A stretch of DNA of 64,000 bases from Aurantiochytrium sp. KH105 (taxonomy: Eukaryota; Sar; Bigyra; Thraustochytrida; Thraustochytriidae): assembly GCA_003116975.1 (NCBI GenBank), contig BGKB01000059.1:310001-374000 (forward strand), read 5' to 3'. This document shows positions 16,456 through 25,579 of the stretch, piece after piece. The position numbers were made by a program, and so were the translations under genes. Position 1 is the stretch's first letter. The number at the start of each line of letters is the position of its first letter. The notes under the pieces were generated by a model, which did not search any database, was not told the DNA's origin, and saw nothing but the letters and a program-made list of their open reading frames with translations.

Positions 16456-19400
16456 TTAGGGCACAGATTTGGGATCACGCTGGAGAAAAGAGCTAAAGAG
16501 CGGATCGCTGGCAAGGTTGGGGAAGCGCTTGACGACGCGCGAGGAGACGCGACGCGCGCACGAAGCATTAGAAGTCGCGAGACTCGTCATGTGAGGCCGA
16601 AACGCCGCGACAAGACGCAGCCCCTGCGCATCGCTCGCAACATGAAGGGCCCGCTGCGCGACGTAGTTCCCGTACGAGTCATTGAGGAGCTCGCGAGTGA
16701 CCTCGCGCTGGCAAAGCTCTTCGATGAGGGGCTCGAGCAGAACGGGCGATGCATGCTGCAAGCACTTTTCGACCACGTTACTTGAGAATTTCTGGGTGGA
16801 AAGCTCCACGAGGCGGCTCTTGAGCTGATGCACGATACGGTCACCCTCATCGGCGCGCGCCTTTTCGAGCACGTATTGCACGACATAGTTGGAGAAAGGG
16901 TCCTGCATAAGGTCAATGGCGTGTTCGATGACCTTGTCAACAAGCGCGGCGCGTTGTTTGTCGTCCGCAGCGTCCAGGCAACGCTGAAAGACGCAGCACC
17001 CATGGCGATGGCGAGTGATGACGAGGACGTCTTTGATGACTGTCTCGTAGACAAAGCCAACGCGATCGTGTGGGATGTATTGAAGGCAGCGTTGAATGAC
17101 GTGATTTCCGTTGGTGTCCATGCTAAGGCGCGTCACGTGAGGCCTGAGGGCTTCAACAATGAGGTCAAGCTGGTCATAGGTGGGGGCGTTGCCGCCGGTA
17201 ACCTCGATGAACTTTTGGACGGAGCGCGTGCCGTGCAAGTTGAGGGCGGCCTCGATGAGCTTGCTTTCGACTTCCTCCAACATGAGAGCACGCTGCGCGA
17301 CTGTGGCTCGCTCCAAAAGTTTCTGGAAGAGGTAATTTCCAAAAGGATCAAGCATGAGCAGCACAAGACGGCTGCGCACCTCATCGAGGATGACCTGACA
17401 AGCACGGTCGCCGTCGGTGTCGACCTTGACCTGGAGAAACCTACATCCCTGCTGTTCCTTGGAAAGCTGAAAGATGGAATCGCGCATTTCCTCTAGGGGG
17501 GCTTGCAGACTCGGACCGCCAAGGCCTTCGAGGCGGCTGCCCATGGGCGCTCCCCCTCCAACGCTGGGACCGCCGGCACCGCGGCCGCCGCGCTTGCCAC
17601 CAAGAGCACCTCCGCCGCGCCGTCCCCCTCCGGTCCCGGTGCCAGGCCCGCCGTTGCTAATTCCACCCTTGCGGCCACCACGTCCACGCGAGGCGTCGAG
17701 TTTTGGCCCGTGTCCATTGTTGGCATGACCCGACGCGGGGCCGAGCGGGTCCCCGTGATGGGCCGCGAGGGCACCCGGTGGAATCATGGCACCTTGATCG
17801 TGGTTCATGTGCTGGTGCTGGTGCCGAGGGTGCTGGTGCTGTTGTTGTTGTTGGTGCTGCTGGTGCTGCTGTTGTTGTTGGTGATGGGCGTGCTGCTGGT
17901 GCGGCTGCAGGTGATGATGCTGCGCATGATGATGGTGTTGTTGCGACGCCGTCGCTTGGTGGGCAAGAGAGGAATGGTGCAACGACATATCCGAGGGGGG
18001 CGGGCCCGGTGGCGGAGGAGGAATTCCCGCGACCGGTGTCCAGTGGCCGCCATGAGACATCATGGGCATCATCATGGTTTCTACACCGTTGGCAAGAACA
18101 ACCTTTTGCGGCACAGCGTTTGAAGCGTTCGAACCGCTGTAATAAGGGTTTGCTGCAGATGGGTACATGGACGCATGCTGACCGTAACCACCATCATAAG
18201 AACCTTGCATATACAGTCCTTGCTGTTGATCGTAGCCGACAGAGTACATGGGCAGACCGCCCGCAGAGGTTTGCTGCGCGTGGCTCGAAAGGTGTTGATG
18301 TTGATGCAGCTGGTGGCCAGAAGACGTTTGTGCGGTTCCGTCATCGAAATGGTACATGGGAGCCGCAGCTGTCGCGTCAAAGGGGGAAGACTTTGAGCTC
18401 ACTGAATCTTGCATTATTGCGTGACCCTGAGCTTGCACGTCCGAAGGAGATTGCGCATGGTGCAGTGTCAGTGGGGGAGGAGCGCCGCCCGCGGAAGTGG
18501 GGACTCCCGAGCCAGGGGAGACGGGGGATGCCCCAGCGAGCTCATCGCCAATAGGGGTGAAGATGCTAGCAACATGCTGCGCGTCTTGTTGGGAGGACTC
18601 GTTGTGTCCATTTTGCCGGACATTACGTTGGTGCTGTTCCGGGGAGTTTGCAGATTGATGGGAGCGCTGCTGTTGCTCCTCCTCTTGCTGCTGCATCTGG
18701 TACTCTTGATAGTCGGTGTTGAGGTCGAGTTCGTCGATGCGCTTGCGAAGACTCTTCAGAGAATGCCCAGGGCTTTCCATGTTGATGAACTGCATGGCAT
18801 CGTCCTCGTTGGCAGAGGTCGTCGTGCGCAACGCCGTGCGCGGAACGCCATTGGAGTTTTCGACGTATTTCTTGCGCGGGGCGAGGATGCTGCCGGGACT
18901 CTGGGCAAGAAATTTTTCGATACTCTGAGTGCGCCTTCGCGCATCGCGAGCATCGCGGTGTTCCATGGGATCGTACGAGCCAAACGTCGACGAGGCCTGC
19001 GAGAAGGCGCCACCCATGGAGCTCCCCGAAACGGGTGATGATGACCCAAAGTTGTCTTCAAAGGTGTCCTCGGCCTCCGCTGCAAGTTGCTGGTGCTGGT
19101 CCTGCTGGTGTTGATGATGATGGTGTGAAGAAGGCTGGTCCGAGGGAGACAGCGAGGTAGCGTTCGACAAGAACGCGCTCTCGGAGCCTTGGAGCACGGA
19201 CACGCCCGAGTGGCTTGGAGGCGACGAAGACGTGAGGTTTGAATCACGCCTAGGCTCGTTGCCAGCAGCCGCAGTGGCAGCGGCTGCGGCTTCTTCCATC
19301 CACGAAAAGAGGGCTCCATCCGCAATATCAATCTTTGGTGGCGCTGACGTAGGTCGCTCGGGGCTATCTTCGCTGCTGCCGCCACCTTGGTGGACGTCTG

Positions 19401-19503
19401 CCGTGGCGGCGGCAGCAGCAGCAGCAGCAGCAGCCTCGTCGGCTGCGCCTAGCCGTTGCGTTTCCGCGGCGTAGCGCGCGAGATCGTCCTCGATATCGTC
19501 CAT
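16456..19503 (-). CDS. PUM: Pumilio (PUF) RNA-binding protein
   Basis: 1015 aa, one exon. The C-terminal Pumilio homology domain (about 670-1000) has all eight repeats. Their base-contact pentads, in order, are CRFLQ (687), NYLFQ (723), TRSVQ (759), NHVIQ (800), CCVFQ (836), NYVVQ (872), SNVVE (908) and NYVAQ (946). By the known PUF code, repeat 8 to repeat 1 read U-G-U-A-U-A-U-A, the classic Pumilio response element; repeats 3 and 5 deviate slightly (Thr at the edge position, Cys at the stacking position). The protein would bind such sites in 3' UTRs and repress or localise mRNAs, usually by recruiting deadenylase. The N-terminal two-thirds is disordered, with Gln/His-rich tracts (about 535-590) and an RGG/GGR-rich segment (about 610-660), which suggests condensate or RNA-granule behaviour. 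Confidence 0.93.
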   Translation of the reverse strand: MDDIEDDLARYAAETQRLGAADEAAAAAAAAAATADVHQGGGSSEDSPERPTSAPPKIDIADGALFSWMEEAAAAATAAAGNEPRRDSNLTSSSPPSHSGVSVLQGSESAFLSNATSLSPSDQPSSHHHHQHQQDQHQQLAAEAEDTFEDNFGSSSPVSGSSMGGAFSQASSTFGSYDPMEHRDARDARRRTQSIEKFLAQSPGSILAPRKKYVENSNGVPRTALRTTTSANEDDAMQFINMESPGHSLKSLRKRIDELDLNTDYQEYQMQQQEEEQQQRSHQSANSPEQHQRNVRQNGHNESSQQDAQHVASIFTPIGDELAGASPVSPGSGVPTSAGGAPPPLTLHHAQSPSDVQAQGHAIMQDSVSSKSSPFDATAAAPMYHFDDGTAQTSSGHQLHQHQHLSSHAQQTSAGGLPMYSVGYDQQQGLYMQGSYDGGYGQHASMYPSAANPYYSGSNASNAVPQKVVLANGVETMMMPMMSHGGHWTPVAGIPPPPPGPPPSDMSLHHSSLAHQATASQQHHHHAQHHHLQPHQQHAHHQQQQQHQQHQQQQQHQHPRHQHQHMNHDQGAMIPPGALAAHHGDPLGPASGHANNGHGPKLDASRGRGGRKGGISNGGPGTGTGGGRRGGGALGGKRGGRGAGGPSVGGGAPMGSRLEGLGGPSLQAPLEEMRDSIFQLSKEQQGCRFLQVKVDTDGDRACQVILDEVRSRLVLLMLDPFGNYLFQKLLERATVAQRALMLEEVESKLIEAALNLHGTRSVQKFIEVTGGNAPTYDQLDLIVEALRPHVTRLSMDTNGNHVIQRCLQYIPHDRVGFVYETVIKDVLVITRHRHGCCVFQRCLDAADDKQRAALVDKVIEHAIDLMQDPFSNYVVQYVLEKARADEGDRIVHQLKSRLVELSTQKFSSNVVEKCLQHASPVLLEPLIEELCQREVTRELLNDSYGNYVAQRALHVASDAQGLRLVAAFRPHMTSLATSNASCARRVSSRVVKRFPNLASDPLFSSFLQRDPKSVP

Positions 19504-20181
19504 GGCGCGCGCGTCTCTAGCTAGAATAAATGACTTCCTGGTCTATCAAAGCGTCGCCCTTGCTTGCAAGCTGGGTCGGCGACTTTCTTCTTCAATGGCC
19601 AAAAAAAAGCACGCTGGTCGTAGCCAAACCAATTCTGGCAAAGCCGTGCCTCGTTCCTCCCAGGAAGCCGCCGCGGTGGCGGCGTAGCTAGCTAGCTAGC
19701 TAGCTAGCGCGCCGCCGCGCCGTGTGCCCGGCCTTGGGTCGTCGCCCGAGTCTTTCGGTCCCGACCGGCCGGCCGGCCTCGCGCAGCAGGCAAGCAAGCT
19801 GCTTTTCGCAAAGTCCGCTCGCCCGAGACTCCGCCTCGCTCCGCCTCGCGCGACCTCCGCGCGGCCACGCGGCGCGCGCTCGCTCGCTGGCGAGGTCCCT
19901 GCGCCACGATTTCTGGTCGCACCAACTCCGAAAATGAGGGAGAGGGGCGGGTCGACGCCCCCGCCGGCAGGCAGGCAGGCAGGCAGGCGCGCCGGCAGGC
20001 AGGAGAGGCGCCGGCTGCCCGCGCTCCGCGCTCGCCGCTCGCGCAGGCAGGGCCCGGCCTCGCGCGCGGGCTCGTGGTCGCTCCTGTCGCGCCTTCTTTC
20101 TTTGCTTCGCCCCTGGAGCCACAAGAAGCCGCCCGCCTTAAACGCCCCCCGCCGCCGCCCCCCTCCGGCTTAAGGCGGAAG
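19504..20181. promoter_or_regulatory. GC-rich divergent intergenic region with tetranucleotide repeats
   Basis: Lies between the divergent Pumilio and coiled-coil genes and so must include both promoters. It holds a (GCTA)n run at about 19685-19710 and a (GGCA)n run at about 19968-19988. Overlapping long frames on both strands are Arg/Ala-rich artefacts of GC content. Confidence 0.45.
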
Positions 20182-22296
20182 ATGGGCCACTTCGAGCGCC
20201 CGGAAAGAGGCGCAAACGGCCCCGGCGGAAAAACCGTTTCGCGAATTGGGGTTGCGCACTCGTGCTTTGCTCGCGCGGCTCTGGAGGGGCAGGGCGGGAC
20301 GAGGGAGTTCTCCTCGAGCGAGCTCGAGCTCGCAGCGCTGCAGCGCGGCGCGCGGGAGGGCGAAAGCGGCATGCGCGCCGCGAAGGGAGAGGGGGGAGCC
20401 GAGGGCGAGGTCTCCCGCTGCGCTGAGGCTGATGGAGAAGAGAGGTTGAGCAGAGAGGACCTCGCGATGGAGGACGACGCCGGGGCCGCGCACGTGCGCG
20501 ACACGGACGGCGACAGCGAGCTTGCTGGAGGAGGCAAAGCGGAGCCCCAAGACGACGATGCGCAGCAGAAAGAGCAGCAGGTATCGCGAGTGGAAGAGGT
20601 CTTTGGAATCAATGACGACGCAATCGTGCCTTTTCCAACGAGCCCAGCAGCGTCGTTTGCAGCAGCTTCAATCACTCCAAGGCCGGCAAAAGACAGCAAA
20701 CGACGACCCGCGCCACGTCTGGACATTGTCACTGGAGAAGAGGACATGTCGCGATCTAAACGAAGCGAGAGCGCACGCTCATCGACGTCGAAAGGAAAGA
20801 GAGCAGCGCCGTTCATGTACAAAAGTGCCCGCTCGCCCATGTCAACAAGCACGCTGACCGCCCCAGAGACCACCGTCGAAGACATGGACGAGGAACTCGA
20901 GGATATATTAGGCCGCGTTGATGCGTGTGCAAAACTGTCAAGGTCGCTCATTAGTGAGCATGACAGTACGCGGGATGGCCGTGGCATCACCGAGGATGCT
21001 GACACATTGCTGCGCCGAAGTCTAGACGTGAGCATGGAACTCCAGATGGTTGCGGCCCGATTCTCGGCCATGTGGGGATCACAAGTTCGCGCTCGCGTGG
21101 GGCCAGAGGGCTGGCCTCGCGACGTCTCGGCTGCGTCCGTGTCTGCCGCAGAGGCGGCGCGAAGCCGGCGGCTGAGTCTCGGCAAGGCGACCAAGGCAGT
21201 GCAAAAGTGCTTTGAAGCGGAGCGAGAGGGACTTTTGCGCGAAATTCGTGCTCTCGAAGCAAGGAATCGCAAATGCGGACTCACGATCCGTGGGCTAGAA
21301 ACGCGCAAGGAGCGAGAAGAACACCTGGCCAAGAGGTGTCGCACGCTTCAAGAGCGGGTTGACGATGGGCGTGCAAACCTCGACGCCGTCAAGCGGCAGC
21401 TGGAGCGCAGTCAAACGCATGCTGCTGATACGGATCGAGTGCGGCGGCTTTTGGAGGATGAAGTCGTGCAGCTTCGGCGCGAAAAGCAAGAGCTCGATGC
21501 GCGACTCGAGGCGCAGGAACACGAGGCAGCGCGAACCCTACGCGAGCAGACTCGTCAGCTGGCCCGTGACCTCGAGGCCGAACGCGAGGCCCACGTAGCC
21601 GCGCGCGAGGCGTGGCATCAAAGCAAATTGGAGGCAGACCTTATTCGGCGCCAGGTGGATATCAAGGAGTCCGCCTTGCGCGAAAAGGACAGACACGCCG
21701 AAGAGGCTGGCGACATTCTGCGTGAGACGACCGGAACGTTGCGCACCAAGCTCAAGCAGGCGGAAAATCGAGCCTTTGCAGCAGAAGATGCAATTGCCGG
21801 AGCACGCGCCGAGGCAGACGGAGTGCGAGCAGAGCTCACGGAGCAGCTCAACGATTTGCGCGCAAAACTCGCGCGCACGGAGGATTTGCGGCAAGATGCC
21901 GTGCTCGAGACGCGAGATTTGCGAGAACAGCTCGCTCGACGGCACAGCGGCAGCGAAGACACGGACACCCTTTCTTTGCAGCGACAAGTTGCCCGCCTCT
22001 GCGAGGCCAACACAGCTCTGCGCGCGGAAAGAGATCGTGCGGAGCGTACGTCGGAGCGCGCGCTCGGAGCGCTGCGCCAGGCGCGATTACTGGAGGAGAC
22101 TGTCTCGCAGCTTCGCGCACAAATTCGCGATCGGGACGAGACCATACACCAGCTCACGGTGCACTATCGTTCGCCCGAGCAGCACGAGCAACTCGCAATC
22201 GTCGCGGCTGAGTCTGCAAATTTGACCACAATGAATGATGCACCATCGTGCACTGGGGGAGATGCTGTTGATCTCTCTTTCACCTTGTCGCCGTAA
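20182..22296 (+). CDS. Long coiled-coil protein, unknown function
   Basis: 704 aa from the first in-frame ATG at 20182; the open frame extends upstream without an ATG. ATGs at 20370 and 20467 are alternatives, since the first 95 codons are GC-rich and biased. Residues about 1-230 are acidic and Ser/Pro-rich with basic patches (SKRRPAPRLD, SRSKRSESARSS). From about residue 320 to 660 the protein is almost pure heptad-like helix (for example EAEREGLLREIRALEARNRK and REQTRQLARDLEAEREAH). The tail is polar. No catalytic motif is visible. This shape suits a centrosome, basal-body, cytoskeletal or vesicle-tether scaffold, but nothing here identifies which. No introns needed. Confidence 0.7.
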   Translation: MGHFERPERGANGPGGKTVSRIGVAHSCFARAALEGQGGTREFSSSELELAALQRGAREGESGMRAAKGEGGAEGEVSRCAEADGEERLSREDLAMEDDAGAAHVRDTDGDSELAGGGKAEPQDDDAQQKEQQVSRVEEVFGINDDAIVPFPTSPAASFAAASITPRPAKDSKRRPAPRLDIVTGEEDMSRSKRSESARSSTSKGKRAAPFMYKSARSPMSTSTLTAPETTVEDMDEELEDILGRVDACAKLSRSLISEHDSTRDGRGITEDADTLLRRSLDVSMELQMVAARFSAMWGSQVRARVGPEGWPRDVSAASVSAAEAARSRRLSLGKATKAVQKCFEAEREGLLREIRALEARNRKCGLTIRGLETRKEREEHLAKRCRTLQERVDDGRANLDAVKRQLERSQTHAADTDRVRRLLEDEVVQLRREKQELDARLEAQEHEAARTLREQTRQLARDLEAEREAHVAAREAWHQSKLEADLIRRQVDIKESALREKDRHAEEAGDILRETTGTLRTKLKQAENRAFAAEDAIAGARAEADGVRAELTEQLNDLRAKLARTEDLRQDAVLETRDLREQLARRHSGSEDTDTLSLQRQVARLCEANTALRAERDRAERTSERALGALRQARLLEETVSQLRAQIRDRDETIHQLTVHYRSPEQHEQLAIVAAESANLTTMNDAPSCTGGDAVDLSFTLSP

Positions 22297-23893
22297 TGCT
22301 GATTGCTTCAATTACATAATGCTTTGTTGTCGATATTTTTCAATGTTTGCAATGCTTTGCACGCTGCACCAGATTTGGTGTGTCTATGTGTTTTGAGTAG
22401 TTGTCAGCCATGAATTTCTCTCAAAAAGACCATGTCGATTTTCCACGAGCCCGAGTGCATCATCACGGTCTTCCTCGACAACCTGACTCTTGCGATCCGC
22501 TGCCGACAACAAACTCGAACATGGCATGGAACCATGTTTGTTTCTCTCTACTATACCCATCATCGAGAAAAAAGAAGAAGAAGAAAGAGGATGATGATGA
22601 TAAAACGACGGGGGGCGAGTCTTGACCCTGGCCTCAGAGCGTGCGTGCGCAACCCCAAACGCACACCTGTGATTTGATGACGCTCACCTTTCCACTTCCC
22701 TCACTCACAGCCTGCCGCACCGCTCGCCGCTACACCACTGACTCGAGTGAAGCGCTGCGTTCGCGCCGGCCCTCGCGGCGCGGAGGTCGTGCTTCTCGAA
22801 GGCCTTCTTGGCCCCGCTCTCGCACGTCTTGTCGGCAGGCCTGGGCGCCTTCCGCGCCAGCGTCCACCCATTCCCCCCCGGCGCCGCGCCCCACCTTAAC
22901 TGGGCCGGCGCCTCCCAGGCTTCAGGCGTAGTCTCCGCCTCGCTTTAAGGCGGCACGCGCCGCTCCATCCACACGTGCCTCGCGAAACAAAAGAAAAGAA
23001 AACAAAAGAAAAAGTAGAAAAGACGAGAAAAGAAAAAGAAAAAATGACACGAAAAGGAAAGTAAGAAAAAAGGCGGTTGTGTCGACCTCGACTGCTTTTG
23101 CTCGGTTTCGATTGATTTCATTGATTTGCCATAATTGATTGATTGACTGTGAGCGATTTTAAGATTGATTGATTGACCTCGCGTCGCGCGTCCCGTCGCC
23201 GCCGGCGCAGCGGCTGCGGCCGTCGCGACCACGGCAGCGCCGCCGGCTGCGCTGCCGCCGGCCCCCTCGCGCACGTCGCAGCCACTGCCGCCCGCCCGCC
23301 CGCGCGAGCGACGCCCGCCCGCGCGCCCGCGCGGCTCGGCGCCCTCTCCGGCCAGCTGGCGGCGGGGAGGCGCAATCGCCGGTGTGCGGCGGGGCCTCTT
23401 TCCTCTGGAGGCCCGCAAGTGCAGTATCCGCCATTCCCCACTTGCGGCCCGCGATTGCGCACTTGCGGCCGGCGCAGGGCAGTCGGCCAGCCGGCCCTGG
23501 GTGGCTGGCCGGCCGCGCGTGCGTGAAAGCGTTTGCGCGGGGCGCTGCAACACAAGTATGTGGCCCCATACAAGTCGACAAGGGCGGCTCGCAAGTGCGG
23601 CGCCGGGCAGTTGCCGCTCGCGCAAGAGGAACAAAAAAATGGGTGGCAGCAGCTTCTCGCAAACTACTATCGCATCACGACAAGGTACGTGCCCACGCCC
23701 TCTGCCGCCCGCCCGCCCGCCCGCCCGCCCGCCCGCTCGCGCGGGGCCCGCCCNGCGCCGCGCGGAGGAGGAACGCGCCGCGCTCGCGCCCCGCCCGCGC
23801 CCGCGCGCGTAGGCAAGAGCGGAGGAACGGGATGGAAATCGATGGGGCCTGCGTTTCGAACGAGCGGCGAACGAACCTAGGCCCGTCTTCGTC

Positions 23894-23941
<48 letters not shown>

Positions 23942-24417
23942 GGTCCGTGGAGCCTGGACTCTGCGCGACTGCGTGACCGCGCTGCCCGGCTGATCGCCTC
24001 TGCGAGTATGCGTGTGTTCGAGCGAGCGAGCGAGCGTCGAGGAGCCCGTGCGTTCGCCCTGGCGCTCAGGGAGAAGAACGGGAGTGAAGCTGGCGACGGC
24101 TCCGCGTCTCCCTTTCTTTATCCCTCTCGCTCGGTTGTGCATCAGGCAGGCTTTCCCATCCATTCGAATCCATCCATTTGTCCATCCGTTGATGAATCGA
24201 TCGATTCATTTGATTTTCTCCTCCTCCTTTCCTGTAGACAACTGCTAGGGAACCGGCGGAGAGTTGAGTTGGCAGACGCCGTGGCGAGGTGCAAAACTCA
24301 ACACAAATGAAGCAGCAAATCACTAACGCGAGACACTTTTGTACTGCACTTACATTGAACAGGTTCCACACGTCGCATTCTTAAGTTTACCCTTCCGTAA
24401 CCACCAAGACAGCAAAA
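22297..24417. other. Gene-free GC-rich region with microsatellites
   Basis: 2.1 kb between the coiled-coil gene and eIF5A. It includes an A-rich run (about 22570-22600), an AAAAG-rich stretch (about 22985-23070) and very GC-rich low-complexity DNA (about 23170-24000). One ambiguous base (n) lies at 23754. The eIF5A promoter and 5' UTR must lie at the right end. Open frames here overlap on both strands and have biased composition; none is supported. Confidence 0.5.
23700..23942. repeat. (CCCG)n and (CGCGCC)n low-complexity tracts
   Basis: A (CCCG)n run at about 23704-23737 is followed, after an ambiguous base at 23754, by eight or so hexamer copies of CGCGCC at about 23890-23941. The n probably marks a collapse or read problem in this repeat. 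Confidence 0.8.
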
Positions 24418-24903
24418 ATGGCTGAGGTCGAGACGTTCGAGTCTGCCGGCGAGGTCGCCGAGAAGACGTACCCCATCCGTGCCGGTGAGGTCAAGAAGGG
24501 CATGATCGTCATGCTCAAGGGCTTCCCCTGCAAGGTGATCGAGGTGACCACCTCGAAGACCGGCAAGCACGGTCACGCCAAGGCCAACATCACCGGCCTC
24601 GACATCTTCACCGGCGCCAAGAAGGTCGATATCTCCCCCACGTCGCACAACATGACGGCCCCCTTTGTGACCGTCTCCACGTTCACCCTTCTCGACGTGT
24701 CCGAGGATGGCTTCTGCTCCCTCATGGACGAGGCCGGCGAGACCCGCGAGGATCTCAAGTGCCCCGACTCGAACTCCCCGGACTCTGAGCTCGGTGATAA
24801 GATCCGCGCCGCCCTTGATGCCGGCAAGGACGTCTCTGTCACCGTCACCAAGGCCATGGACTCCGAGGTCATCACTGACTACAAGGAGCAGGATGCCGCC
24901 TAA
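24418..24903 (+). CDS. EIF5A: Translation factor eIF5A
   Basis: 161 aa with a good initiation context (CAAAAATGG). The hypusine loop TSKTGKHGHAK is intact, with the lysine to be modified at residue 50 exactly as in animal and plant eIF5A. The N-terminal SH3-like half (about 16-85) and the C-terminal OB half (about 86-155, with DVSEDGFCSLMDEAGETRED) are complete. The protein binds the ribosomal E site and eases peptide-bond formation at proline runs and other stalls; it needs deoxyhypusine synthase and hydroxylase, which are not in this window. Codons end almost always in C or G, sharply more biased than in the neighbouring genes, as expected of very high expression. Confidence 0.97.
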   Translation: MAEVETFESAGEVAEKTYPIRAGEVKKGMIVMLKGFPCKVIEVTTSKTGKHGHAKANITGLDIFTGAKKVDISPTSHNMTAPFVTVSTFTLLDVSEDGFCSLMDEAGETREDLKCPDSNSPDSELGDKIRAALDAGKDVSVTVTKAMDSEVITDYKEQDAA

Positions 24904-25579
24904 GTTGCGTGTGCTGTTGACCCGTAGTAGCATGTAGGACCATTTGGACCATTGGGAACTTTCCGTCTCTGAAGTGGGTTGCATGGACCTCGCCCGCGTT
25001 GTGATGACGTGGGTCTGGGTGAGGGGGTTTAAGCCAGGTCTTCTTTTTTGTCTGTGGCGCCTCTTTTCTCTGTCCTAGAATCGAGCTCATCGCGGCTCTA
25101 AGTAACCTCGAAGAATTCAGCGAAAGGCAAAGCAAAATTACAAGAAAAAAAATTAAATCCAGACTAATGGGTGGTATTCACGTTCTGTTCGTTTTCTATT
25201 TTCTCATGCGTTCAGTCTTTCATACATTCATACATTCGTTCATTCACATGTCAGCCAATTGATCGATCAGTCTATCCGTCTGTCAGCCCATACAGACAGA
25301 AAAAAAAGTTACTTGTTGCAGTCCTTCAACGAAAAGAACGACTTGGGTGGTGGTGTCTCTCCTTCACAGAGTCCTCCGTATACCATTTCCCATGATCACC
25401 GTCGATCACCGCAGGTTGTCTTCTTTGGGTCAGAGTAGACAAGAAAAGCAAACAAAGGAAGAAGTTCACCCTAGAACATTCTTCACCTTGCGGGGGCCTT
25501 GACGCCGAAGACAAAAATAAGCATCCGCGTGTCTCACATAATATGTCTCCACACAGCAAGCGATACTCATTGCTCAGGA
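24904..25579. other. Convergent intergenic region, eIF5A / GPCR 3' ends
   Basis: 676 bp between two convergent genes. It holds the 3' UTR and terminator regions, a short CATTCATACATTCGTTCATT run near 25220-25245 and little else. No RNA gene or coding frame is supported. Confidence 0.4.
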
